Source: JAHJRJ01 sp037443685
Lineage (GTDB): Bacteria; Bacteroidota; Ignavibacteria; UBA10030; BY39
Reading direction: 5' to 3'
Length of the DNA stretch: 9,529 nt
NCBI GenBank assembly: GCA_037443685.1
Contig: JBBINX010000080.1
Span: 1-9,529, forward strand
The notes beneath the pieces are model-generated. The model searched no databases, was not told the origin of the DNA, and was given only the letters and a program-made list of their open reading frames with translations. The position numbers and the translations under genes are program-made. This document shows positions 1 through 7,181 of this stretch, piece after piece; position 1 is the first letter of the stretch, and each line of letters opens with the position of its first letter.

Positions 1-52
1 CCTGATAATCTTTTGCATGTTGTAATGCGAAATTAGGTACATCGCTTGCCAT
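1..52 (-). CDS. Possible 5' fragment of a divergent gene, unidentified
   Basis: On the minus strand an ATG at 52-50 opens a frame that runs without a stop to the window edge, giving 17 codons (MASDVPNFALQHAKDYQ). The codons look like those of the neighbouring genes, and the position head-to-head with rmuC is where a divergent gene would start. No Shine-Dalgarno sequence is visible ahead of the ATG; the upstream bases are an A/T run. The fragment is too short to assign a family, and an open stretch of this length can arise by chance. Confidence 0.3.
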   Translation of the reverse strand, partial: MASDVPNFALQHAKDYQ

Positions 53-125
53 TTTTAAAAAAAATGCTTACTATACATTAAACTTAATAAATTTTACACC
101 ACACAAAAACCGCAGAAAGGTTTTT

Positions 126-1253
126 ATGGAAGTTGCTTTAATTGCACTGGTCATTCTAATCGTAATACTAATCGCTCTTTTACTAAAAAAACCATATTCC
201 CAACCCTTAATCGACAACAATCAGTTATTGTTGGTGCAGCAGCAGTTAGATGCAATGCGTTCCCAACTCAATTCGTCTGCACAAACAATAAACGAGGCGC
301 TCGCACGTAGCTTAAAGGATTCAACAGATACACTTTTCCAGAGTATGAAGAACACCACAGACGTAGTGAACCAGCAGTTATCACGTGTCGAACAACAAAT
401 ACAAGCACAAACCAGCGATGTGAGCATACGTTTAAATAATGCGGCAACGGTAATTAAAGATGTTCAGAAAAATTTAGGAGAACTTGGTAAAGCGACTCAA
501 GAGATTAAGGAATTAGGACTAAGTGTTTCGAAATTAGAAGAGATGCTCAGGGCGCCCAAGTTACGCGGTGGGCTCGGTGAATTGTTATTGGAAGATTTAC
601 TCAAACAAGTCATTCCTACAGAACACTTCGAGACCCAATATAAATTTAAAAACGGTCAGATTGTAGATGCCATTCTGAAAACCGCCGGTGGGATAGTGCC
701 AATCGATTCTAAGTTTCCGCTAGAAAATTTCAAAAAAATTGTAGAAACACAGAATGAATCCGAAAAAAAATCTTACCAAAAAACCTTTATCGCTGATGTC
801 AAAAAACATATTGATTCTATTTCATCGAAATACATATTGCCAGACGAAGGTACGTTCGATTTTGCGTTAATGTATATACCGGCAGAAAATATTTATTATG
901 AAACTATCATAAAAGATGAAACTTTCGACGGTGTATCGCTTCAGGAGTATGCTATGAATAAAAACATTATACCTGTTTCACCGAATAGTTTTTACGCACA
1001 CCTTCGTGTGATTGTACTCGGTTTAAAAGGTTTGCAGATCGAAAAAAGCTCGAAGGAAATTATTAACAACTTAGCCCGACTACAGGGTGAAATCGGGAAA
1101 GTGCGTGATGCATTCGACATACTTGGGGGGCATCTCGATAATGCAAGAAAAAAATTTGAAGACGCCGATAAACGACTTGCTCACTTCGAAGATAAATTAG
1201 AAAACATATCTGAAAAATCAATCAAGGAAGGAGACCAAAAACTATTGAAATAA
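126..1253 (+). CDS. rmuC: RmuC family DNA recombination protein
   Basis: RmuC proteins are predicted nucleases of the PD-(D/E)XK type. In E. coli the protein limits inversions at short inverted repeats, though the exact substrate is unknown. The 375-residue product has the full family layout. A hydrophobic N-terminal helix (about residues 4-21) probably anchors it in the inner membrane with the body in the cytoplasm. A long, Gln- and Asn-rich predicted coiled coil spans about 34-141, and the RmuC domain about 145-340. Family signatures are the GGLGE segment near 148-152 and VDAILK at 180-185 followed by PIDSK at 192-196; D181, D194 and K196 are the likely metal-site residues by analogy with the fold (inferred). 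The ATG is supported by AGAAAGG at 114-120, five bases upstream. The tail (about 341-375) is charged and helical. It is 51 bases ahead of the YciO-type gene and may share its transcript. Family call is firm; the biological role is only generally known. Confidence 0.93.
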   Translation: MEVALIALVILIVILIALLLKKPYSQPLIDNNQLLLVQQQLDAMRSQLNSSAQTINEALARSLKDSTDTLFQSMKNTTDVVNQQLSRVEQQIQAQTSDVSIRLNNAATVIKDVQKNLGELGKATQEIKELGLSVSKLEEMLRAPKLRGGLGELLLEDLLKQVIPTEHFETQYKFKNGQIVDAILKTAGGIVPIDSKFPLENFKKIVETQNESEKKSYQKTFIADVKKHIDSISSKYILPDEGTFDFALMYIPAENIYYETIIKDETFDGVSLQEYAMNKNIIPVSPNSFYAHLRVIVLGLKGLQIEKSSKEIINNLARLQGEIGKVRDAFDILGGHLDNARKKFEDADKRLAHFEDKLENISEKSIKEGDQKLLK

Positions 1254-1304
1254 TTATTTTTTTTAATTCACGAACCATATAACTACTTATATTGAGAGGA
1301 AATT

Positions 1305-1934
1305 ATGTTTCTGAAAATCCATACCGAAAACCCGCAAGGGCGACACATAACTCGAGCCGTAGAAATATTACGTAACGACGGCATAATAATATATCCCACC
1401 GATACAGTCTATGGTATCGGTTGCAGCATCTACAGTAAAACAGCAATTGAACAAATCTATCGAATAAAAAACCAAAACTCATCAAAACCGTTCAGCTTTG
1501 TTTGTTCGGATTTAAGCCATATCAGTGAATACGCCGTAGTATCGAACTCTGCATATAGAGTAATGAGACATCTGATACCCGGTCGTTTTACTTTTATACT
1601 TCCAGCAAGCCGACTTAAACAATTACCGAAAAGCTTGATATCGAAACGGAAGACTGTGGGAATCAGAGTTCCCGATAATAAAATAGCTTTGGCAATCGTT
1701 CAAGAGTTGGGTCATCCGATTCTGAGCGCAAGCTTGACTGATGATACCGGTGATGTTATTAATTATCCCGAAATTATCCGGAAAGAATTTGAAAATAGAG
1801 TTGATTTGATAATTGACGGTGGAATTAACATTTCGGAACCTTCAACGGTTCTCGATTTCACTGAAGAACCACCAGTCGTTATACGCGAAGGCGCAGGCGA
1901 CATAACTAAATTACTAACATTAGCACCAGTTTAA
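1305..1934 (+). CDS. Threonylcarbamoyl-AMP synthase-like protein, YciO/Sua5/TsaC family
   Basis: TsaC/Sua5 enzymes make threonylcarbamoyl-AMP from threonine, bicarbonate and ATP for the t6A modification at position 37 of ANN-decoding tRNAs, in the cytoplasm. The 209-residue product is a single YrdC-like domain. It opens with the IHTENPQGR segment (5-13) typical of the YciO branch, then PTDTVYGIGC (31-40), SKPF at 60-63, PGRFTFIL (92-99), KRKTVGIRVP (114-123), and STVLDF plus VVIREGAGD near the C-terminus. The SxSAN-type motif of TsaC appears here as LSASL (140-144), as in YciO. YciO proteins resemble TsaC, but their synthase activity is less certain, so I give no symbol. There is no C-terminal Sua5 domain. 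GAGAGGA at 1294-1300 supports the ATG. The stop is one base from the next start, so the two genes are probably translated together. Confidence 0.88.
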   Translation: MFLKIHTENPQGRHITRAVEILRNDGIIIYPTDTVYGIGCSIYSKTAIEQIYRIKNQNSSKPFSFVCSDLSHISEYAVVSNSAYRVMRHLIPGRFTFILPASRLKQLPKSLISKRKTVGIRVPDNKIALAIVQELGHPILSASLTDDTGDVINYPEIIRKEFENRVDLIIDGGINISEPSTVLDFTEEPPVVIREGAGDITKLLTLAPV

Positions 1935-1935
1935 A

Positions 1936-2415
1936 ATGTTATCGGGAAGATTGATAGAAAAATATTTGGCACATAATTCTAACGAACGTCCGTTCCGAGG
2001 ATCACTCCGTAATTTTTTATACTCACTCGGAACGACGCTCGTAGTTTATGGAGTCTTGCTAATCATAGAAAAGCCAATATACTTGAAGTATTTTTGGGGT
2101 ATTTTGATAATTACAAACGGTTTATTCTTTTTCGGTTGGGGAGCTGAGCGGCTTTGGTATGCTACTATTTCAAAAATGTTAGAAAATCCTTTTACCTTTA
2201 AAGCATATATCACGCGTATCCCGTTCTGGTTTGTAAGTGGCGGCGTAGCGTTTTCGGCTACCTATTTGTTTGCTTCTAAATGGGGATTGATTTATATTTT
2301 ATCAGTTCCACAATACAATTTGTTTTTTTTAGGTGGAATATTTGAATGTTTGATTCAAATTCCTTTGCAAGTTATTTTGTATCAGACTCTGATAAAAAAT
2401 GCTAATACAATTTAA
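1936..2415 (+). CDS. Hypothetical multi-pass membrane protein
   Basis: I do not recognise this 159-residue protein. It has a short basic N-terminus (about 1-27, with Arg/Lys and no signal peptidase site) followed by about four hydrophobic segments: roughly 28-44, 52-70, 95-113 and 129-153. A further hydrophobic stretch near 116-125 may be part of the last hairpin. A charged loop with an Asn-Pro pair lies between the second and third segments (about 71-94). Pro and aromatic residues are frequent and there is a single Cys (C138). No catalytic or transport motif stands out. The ATG lies one base after the stop of the upstream YciO-type gene and has no Shine-Dalgarno sequence, which suggests translational coupling. 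A 183-base gap follows, so it probably ends the first gene block. That it is a real gene is likely; its function is unknown. Confidence 0.75.
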   Translation: MLSGRLIEKYLAHNSNERPFRGSLRNFLYSLGTTLVVYGVLLIIEKPIYLKYFWGILIITNGLFFFGWGAERLWYATISKMLENPFTFKAYITRIPFWFVSGGVAFSATYLFASKWGLIYILSVPQYNLFFLGGIFECLIQIPLQVILYQTLIKNANTI

Positions 2416-2545
2416 TCCTGATGTTATACACGTATCAGTGATTAGCAAGGAAACCGACTCAGGTTGCCGGTTCTCGAGTAACAATGAAGTGGTCGGTGAG
2501 TATCGAGAGAACAATATTTCTGTTAAATATCAGCTTTTTCTCATG

Positions 2546-2559
2546 TTTGCGTAACATCA
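2546..2559. repeat. 14-base element, inverted copy of 9476-9489
   Basis: The bases TTTGCGTAACATCA here are the exact reverse complement of 9476-9489. Both copies lie between genes and each is flanked by AT-rich sequence. The match stops at both ends. It may be a piece of a dispersed intergenic element or a shared protein-binding site, but two copies 7 kb apart are weak evidence. Confidence 0.35.
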
Positions 2560-2586
2560 TTTAATATATTCTTATCTAATTAAGAA

Positions 2587-2593
2587 GTGAGGT
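2587..2593 (+). promoter_or_regulatory. Ribosome binding site that sets the SRPBCC start
   Basis: GTGAGGT contains a GAGG core (2589-2592) six bases before the ATG at 2599. A start at the in-frame GTG at 2587 would place the start codon inside this site and leave no Shine-Dalgarno sequence of its own. The ATG at 2599 is therefore the better start. Confidence 0.7.
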
Positions 2594-2598
2594 ACTTT

Positions 2599-3054
2599 AT
2601 GAGCAAGCAGCTATTTAATAAATCAGTATCTATCGGCACAAATCCTAAAGATGCATTTCGCGCCTTTATCGACCCCAATCAACTAATTTCTTGGCTGCAC
2701 GCACATAGCGCTGTAGTAGCTCTGTGTAAAAACGGTCCTTATTGTATAGGGTGGGATGCTTCCGACGATGGCGACTTCTATGTTTGCTGCGGAAAAATTA
2801 AGAGCTTCGTACAAAATAAGTCACTAAAAATTGCAGATGTAACTTATTTCTTTTCTAACAAAAAGAAAATCGGTCCCCTGAATTTATCTTTCACGTTCCA
2901 GAAGTTGAAGAACCAAACGATACTCTCTCTGCGTCAATGCGGTACTGGAACAGGAAAAGAATGGGAGAAAAATTTCGATGCGATTTCTGCGAGTTGGGAA
3001 GAAGCTCTATATTTATTACGAACACATTTTGAAAAAATGAAAACAAATGACTAA
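2599..3054 (+). CDS. SRPBCC (START-like/AHSA1-type) domain protein
   Basis: The 151-residue product reads as a helix-grip (SRPBCC) domain. SVSIGTNPKDAFRAFIDP at 9-26 and SWL at 31-33 match the opening of AHSA1-like proteins (strand, helix, then a 'dP..l..W' turn). CIGWDASDDGDFYVCCGKI (49-67) is the edge-strand region, and the long C-terminal helix runs from about 126 to 146. Proteins of this fold bind hydrophobic ligands or act as Hsp90 co-chaperone-like factors, and the ligand cannot be read from the sequence. Five cysteines (C43, C49, C63, C64, C114) are many for this length and cluster in or near the predicted groove; they are not arranged in a known metal motif. The gene heads the second block after a 183-base gap, and its last 8 bases overlap the next gene, so it is very likely co-translated with the small protein and the AddB-like nuclease. 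Confidence 0.78.
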   Translation: MSKQLFNKSVSIGTNPKDAFRAFIDPNQLISWLHAHSAVVALCKNGPYCIGWDASDDGDFYVCCGKIKSFVQNKSLKIADVTYFFSNKKKIGPLNLSFTFQKLKNQTILSLRQCGTGTGKEWEKNFDAISASWEEALYLLRTHFEKMKTND

Positions 3055-3235
3055 AGCAGAACAACATAAAATAATAAAAACATTAGGTGATTATCTACAC
3101 AAAATGAAAGGTAAGGAAATCGACGATTTCGAAATGTTCCGCAAGCGCGATTACGACGATGAAGAATTAGATAAAATTTCGTCGACAAAATTGTTGGATT
3201 TATTCAATAAATACGTACCTGAACGGTTTCGCTAA
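3047..3235 (+). CDS. Small conserved-looking hypothetical protein (62 aa)
   Basis: I do not recognise this protein. It is very hydrophilic, rich in Lys, Glu and Asp, with no Cys, no Trp and no hydrophobic segment, so it is probably a soluble helical protein. A basic first half (about 1-22) is followed by an acidic stretch around DYDDEELDK (35-43) and a final predicted amphipathic helix (SSTKLLDLFNKYVPERF). Its ATG lies in the ATGACTAA overlap with the SRPBCC stop and has no Shine-Dalgarno sequence, which indicates translational coupling. It is in the same reading frame as the AddB-like gene that follows, separated only by TAA and three sense codons. The placement suggests a link with one of these partners, for example as a small accessory subunit, but this is inference. 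Confidence 0.68.
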   Translation: MTKAEQHKIIKTLGDYLHKMKGKEIDDFEMFRKRDYDDEELDKISSTKLLDLFNKYVPERFR

Positions 3236-3244
3236 TTCGACCCA

Positions 3245-6200
3245 ATGCCTGTTATTTTATTTAAAAATCACCCGTTTGTAAATGACTTACAAACTGAAGT
3301 CCATCAATGTATAGCAAATAATCAAAACGATAGATTTATTTACATTGTACCGACCCGGCGTAAAGTTCGCGAGCTTCAACGAGAACTTCTTAGAAAACAC
3401 TCCAACCAAACTGCACCCGCTTTCGAAATATTTACTCTAGAAACGTTTGCAACAGAAATGTACTCCCTTTTTTCTTCACCTAAACTATTATTGAACATAT
3501 CTACACAGGCGGTATTATTCGGAGAAGCGATTCGAAATAAAGAAAAAGAACTCGGTTACTTTTTAACTCATCCATACCGGAGGACAATTCCGACAGGTAC
3601 ATTGAAAAAATTGATTAATGTAATCGACTCACTTAAAGAAGCAGGTATTTATCCTGTTGATCTATATTCAGAATTGAATACAGCTGACAACGAGGAAAAA
3701 CAAAAACTGAAAGATATTCTATCGATCTATGAAGAATACGAATCATTGATAAAGGAAAAGTTCATCGATATCGGCGGTGTATATAAAGAGTTGAATGAGA
3801 GACTTTCCCAATCAGTGTCAGAAAAAATGTTTAGAGAACGTTTTAAAAAAATTACATCTATTTTCATAGACGGTTTCGATGAATTCTCTGACCCAGAAAT
3901 AACTATGATCGACGCAATTTCCCGGTTTAATAATATAGGAATCGTCATTTCATTCGATTATTACTTGAATAACGACGAGTTATTCGGACATCTCCGCGAA
4001 AATTACGAGAAATTCAAAAAGTTAGGCTTTAATGTAAAAAACAGCAACGATGATAACCGCACTGGTGCCAATAGTCGATTCCGAAATTTTATTGCTCGAA
4101 ATCTTTTCCGACATGCTCTTACCGAAACGGAGTTCTCAGCGGATAATATTTCTGTATTTAAAGCACGCAACCGCGAAGCAGAAGTTGAATATATCGCTAA
4201 AATTATTAAGCAGTTAGTTTGCGATAACCCATCTCGCGATCTAAGTAAAATTTGCGTAGCGATGTACAATCCTCAAATATACACTAAACTTTTTCACGAA
4301 ATTTTTCAACGGTACGGGATACCGTCAAATATCACAGACCGGTTTCAACTTGACCAATCGCCGGTAGTCGTCTCTATAATTTCACTTTTGAATGTATGGC
4401 AGAATAATTTCCGCCGTCGCGACTTGATGAGAGCATTAATAAGTCCCTACTTTGCTTTCGAGAATTCACATTTTAAAATTGACACCGGGAATTTATATTC
4501 CGTATCGGCAGCTTTAAAAATAAATGTCGGAAAAGAATTCTGGAAAAAACGAATCAATTACCGCTTAGATCAAATTCAAATAGAAATGGGGACAATTACT
4601 GATGAATTCGAATTACAGCAACGCAAAAAAGAAATCTTGTCCCTCACAAAAAGTGTAAACGACATATCGACAATCGAAAAACTGCTTCAACGTTTCGGGG
4701 CAGATATGACTCCGGTACAATTTAAGACACATCTTAGTGAATTGCTATCCGAACTTGATATTCAACAGAATATAATAAAAAGTTTAACCTTTCAGATCAA
4801 CGGTGATCCAATTCTTAAACAACAAACTGAAAAAGATACTCGTGCATATCAAAAGTTTTTAGATGTTGTTGACGAGATCATCGGCCTCCTAAAATTTCAA
4901 AACAAAGATACCGAGCCACAACCGTTAAATTTCTATATCACTAAATTAAAAGAAGCCGTATCTCAAACCCGTTACAATATCCGTCAGAAATATGGATACG
5001 GCGTTTATGTAACTTCTTTAGAAGAAACACGCGGGCTTGACTTTGAAATTATGTTTGTTGCTGGTTTAGTGGATGGTGAATTTCCTTCAGTTTACAAACC
5101 TGAAATTTTTTACAGTAAATCAAGACAGTATAAAAAAGAGCTCTACCACTTAACAGAAAATCGTTATCTCTTTCATCAATGCATAACAAATTTTACGGAA
5201 AAACTTTACTTATCTTATCCTAATAAAGATGGGGAACTCGAGATGGTACCTTCGTCGTTTGTCGGCTCTATCTTAAAAATTATTATATGCAACGACTGGC
5301 GAAAAGAGTTTCCGTTTGAATTAAATTCAGCTGTTTATTGCGAAGACGAATTATTACAGATTCTCGGACGGAATGCAAAAATCGGTATTAAGCCCGAAAC
5401 AGTGAATCAATTCGACGAGAGAATCTTGAACCTTATAAAATACATTTACTTTGCGATTGAAGTTGAAGCAAATAGGTTAAATTCGGGGATTATGAGAGAG
5501 TATCGTGGGTTAATATTCGATTCAGTTACTGGACGTTCACGTGAAGCTCTAATAAATGCGAAGAATAAAACTTATTCTGTTTCTCAATTAGAAAAATATG
5601 CAGCTTGCCCATTTCAATATTTCTTAGACAATATTTTACATTTAACCGTAGTCGAAGAATTTGAAGAAGGCATGACAGCACTCGAAAAAGGAAGTATATT
5701 ACACGAAGTTTTGTTTGAATTTTACACGGAACGAAGAGAAAAAAAACTCCCACATATATTTGACTGCAGCCAGGCTCAATTCGATGAAGCTTTATGCAGA
5801 TTATTAGAGATCACTAAACGAAAATTAGATTCATTACCACAGACAGACATTTTCCACTTTTTAGAGAAAGAGCTAATACTCGGAACCGAGAAACGAACAG
5901 GAATAATTCCTGAGTTTTTAAAAAACGAACAAGGTCGGCAGTTAGATGTTGTACCATCATATTTCGAAGTTGCATTCGGACCGCGAGTCGGTAACAGACA
6001 GATTTCGGATAAAGAGCTGGATGTCAGCGAAGCTGTACAGGTCGGGAATATAAAAATCCGTGGTAAAGTAGATAGAGTAGATGTAGGAAAAGATTACTTT
6101 ACAATTATCGACTACAAAACCGGTAAAAATATATCGTCTCTCTCCGACGTTATCAACGGTTTGAGCTTACAGTTGCCTATATATCTTTACGTAATTGAAA

Positions 6201-6529
6201 AAGTATTAGCAAATGTCAATAAAGCTGTAAAACCGGCTGCAGGAATTTATTACTTACTTGGGACTAACGTAGAAGAAAAAGTTTCCATAGGCAATAAAGA
6301 ATTAAGTGGTAAAGCTTTTCTCAAGAGTAAGCAAACGTTGTTAGAGGACGATACAGCATTACACGAAGTTATAAACAATTCAATTCAGTATATAAATAAT
6401 TATGTAGATGCGATAGCCGCTGGAAAATTTGAAATTACAACAGAAGATAAAATCGAAGTATCATGTAGACACTGTAAATTCATTAAAATATGCCGGAAAG
6501 ATACAGTTTTAGAAAATAATTATTTTTAA
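3245..6529 (+). CDS. AddB-like PD-(D/E)XK exonuclease / inactivated UvrD-type helicase, Fe-S
   Basis: AddB is the second subunit of the AddAB helicase-nuclease that resects double-strand breaks and loads RecA. The 1094-residue product matches AddB in length and order. An N-terminal helicase-like half includes IYIVPTRRK (32-40), a Walker B-like FIDGFDEF (207-214) and a motif V-like region TRGLDFEIMFVAGLVDGEFP (595-614). The C-terminal nuclease has H820, D943, and D956 with K958 in IIDYKTGK. Four cysteines, C788 (YAACPFQYF) and C1074/C1077/C1083 (CX2CX5C), match the AddB iron-sulphur staple that brackets the nuclease. The expected GxxGxGKT Walker A loop is absent from the N-terminus (MPVILFKNHPFVNDLQ...), so this subunit is unlikely to hydrolyse ATP itself; as I recall, AddB proteins of Bacteroidetes relatives often lack it too. 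No addA gene is present in the window. It lies 9 bases after the 62-aa gene with no Shine-Dalgarno sequence, and 8 bases before the methyltransferase. Confidence 0.87.
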   Translation: MPVILFKNHPFVNDLQTEVHQCIANNQNDRFIYIVPTRRKVRELQRELLRKHSNQTAPAFEIFTLETFATEMYSLFSSPKLLLNISTQAVLFGEAIRNKEKELGYFLTHPYRRTIPTGTLKKLINVIDSLKEAGIYPVDLYSELNTADNEEKQKLKDILSIYEEYESLIKEKFIDIGGVYKELNERLSQSVSEKMFRERFKKITSIFIDGFDEFSDPEITMIDAISRFNNIGIVISFDYYLNNDELFGHLRENYEKFKKLGFNVKNSNDDNRTGANSRFRNFIARNLFRHALTETEFSADNISVFKARNREAEVEYIAKIIKQLVCDNPSRDLSKICVAMYNPQIYTKLFHEIFQRYGIPSNITDRFQLDQSPVVVSIISLLNVWQNNFRRRDLMRALISPYFAFENSHFKIDTGNLYSVSAALKINVGKEFWKKRINYRLDQIQIEMGTITDEFELQQRKKEILSLTKSVNDISTIEKLLQRFGADMTPVQFKTHLSELLSELDIQQNIIKSLTFQINGDPILKQQTEKDTRAYQKFLDVVDEIIGLLKFQNKDTEPQPLNFYITKLKEAVSQTRYNIRQKYGYGVYVTSLEETRGLDFEIMFVAGLVDGEFPSVYKPEIFYSKSRQYKKELYHLTENRYLFHQCITNFTEKLYLSYPNKDGELEMVPSSFVGSILKIIICNDWRKEFPFELNSAVYCEDELLQILGRNAKIGIKPETVNQFDERILNLIKYIYFAIEVEANRLNSGIMREYRGLIFDSVTGRSREALINAKNKTYSVSQLEKYAACPFQYFLDNILHLTVVEEFEEGMTALEKGSILHEVLFEFYTERREKKLPHIFDCSQAQFDEALCRLLEITKRKLDSLPQTDIFHFLEKELILGTEKRTGIIPEFLKNEQGRQLDVVPSYFEVAFGPRVGNRQISDKELDVSEAVQVGNIKIRGKVDRVDVGKDYFTIIDYKTGKNISSLSDVINGLSLQLPIYLYVIEKVLANVNKAVKPAAGIYYLLGTNVEEKVSIGNKELSGKAFLKSKQTLLEDDTALHEVINNSIQYINNYVDAIAAGKFEITTEDKIEVSCRHCKFIKICRKDTVLENNYF

Positions 6530-6537
6530 GAATAATA

Positions 6538-7155
6538 ATGGATATCAAAACACAAAAATATTGGCAGTCGCGCTACGAGAAGAATGAAACAAACTGGGAT
6601 TTAGGTACTGCTACACCGGTATTCGAGCAATTAATTATGTCGGGTAAACTTGGCGAAGTCGGTAAGATTATAGTATTAGGTTGCGGTAAGGGACACGATG
6701 CCGTTTTATTCGCGAAAGCTGGTTACGACGTTACTGCAATCGATATTGCACCGCAGGCCATTCAAGACACACTCAAGTTAGCAAAAATATCAAGAGTACA
6801 TATAACTTCTTATATGGTTGATTTATTTGAACTTCCCGGCCGACTTTTAAATAAATTTGACTTCGCATTGGATTATGTTACTTACTGTGCTATTGACCCA
6901 GCACGACGTAAAGAATATGTTGGCAATATTCAAGCCATATTAAAACCCGGAGGTATTCTTATTGGTTTGTTTTTTCCCCTAGACAAAAGAGAAGGCGGAC
7001 CACCCTTTACCGTGGATGTTGACGAACTTACTTTGTACTTCAATGAAGCATTCTCTTTAATTCATTCTGAAATTCCTAAATCTTCTATCAAACCTCGAAT
7101 TGGGAAAGAGATTTTGATGTTGTGGAAGAAGAAAAGTTTTTGGATTACAAAATAA
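6538..7155 (+). CDS. SAM-dependent methyltransferase, TPMT (thiol methyltransferase) family
   Basis: The 205-residue product is a class I methyltransferase of the thiopurine S-methyltransferase group, soluble and probably cytoplasmic. The family N-terminus YWQSRYEKNETNWDLG (8-23) with TP at 26-27 precedes the SAM-binding motif I, IVLGCGKGHDAVLFAKAG (45-62). Motif II is AID (67-69), where D69 should bind the SAM ribose. D95 lies in the adenine-binding region. FDFALDYVTYCAIDP (107-121) and the LKPGGILIGLFFPL stretch (135-148) ending in GGPPF (153-157) are characteristic of TPMT-type enzymes. Known relatives methylate thiols, thiopurines, selenium or tellurium compounds, halides or thiocyanate; the substrate here cannot be told. 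The ATG lies 8 bases after the nuclease stop without a clear Shine-Dalgarno sequence, implying coupling by position. A functional link to the nuclease is not evident. Confidence 0.9.
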   Translation: MDIKTQKYWQSRYEKNETNWDLGTATPVFEQLIMSGKLGEVGKIIVLGCGKGHDAVLFAKAGYDVTAIDIAPQAIQDTLKLAKISRVHITSYMVDLFELPGRLLNKFDFALDYVTYCAIDPARRKEYVGNIQAILKPGGILIGLFFPLDKREGGPPFTVDVDELTLYFNEAFSLIHSEIPKSSIKPRIGKEILMLWKKKSFWITK

Positions 7156-7167
7156 ATTATTTAATTT

Positions 7168-7173
7168 AAGGAG
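7168..7173 (+). promoter_or_regulatory. Strong ribosome binding site supporting a GTG start
   Basis: AAGGAG lies eight bases before the GTG at 7182. It is the best Shine-Dalgarno match in the window and decides the GTG start over the internal ATG at codon 11 or 12 of that frame. Confidence 0.8.
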
Positions 7174-7181
7174 AAACGACC

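Noticed and set aside
46..74. TTGCCA, 17 bases, TACTAT as a sigma-70-like promoter for rmuC
   Set aside because: The -10 match is only 4 of 6, the -35 overlaps the possible divergent start codon, and AT-rich sequence gives such matches by chance. The promoter consensus of this organism is also unknown.
1248..1265. AT palindrome plus T-run after the rmuC stop, as a possible terminator
   Set aside because: The palindrome is made of A and T only with no loop, so it would not form a stable RNA stem; it is probably just AT-rich spacer.
2452..2472. AACCG ... CGGTT inverted repeat downstream of the membrane protein gene, as a possible terminator
   Set aside because: The stem is only 5 base pairs with an 11-base loop, and no T-run follows, so it is not a convincing intrinsic terminator.
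2587..2598. GTG at 2587 as the start of the SRPBCC gene
   Set aside because: The GTG overlaps the Shine-Dalgarno sequence that is well placed for the ATG at 2599, and SRPBCC homology begins after the ATG.
3727..4269. Minus-strand open frames inside the AddB-like gene (3727-3948 and 4003-4269)
   Set aside because: They lie wholly within a strongly supported gene, have no family features, and their composition is what the antisense of that gene would give.
3245..7155. Idea that the nuclease and methyltransferase form a restriction-modification or defence system
   Set aside because: The methyltransferase has TPMT-family motifs for small molecules and lacks the DNA-methylase catalytic motifs (such as DPPY or PCQ). 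The nuclease matches the AddB repair subunit.
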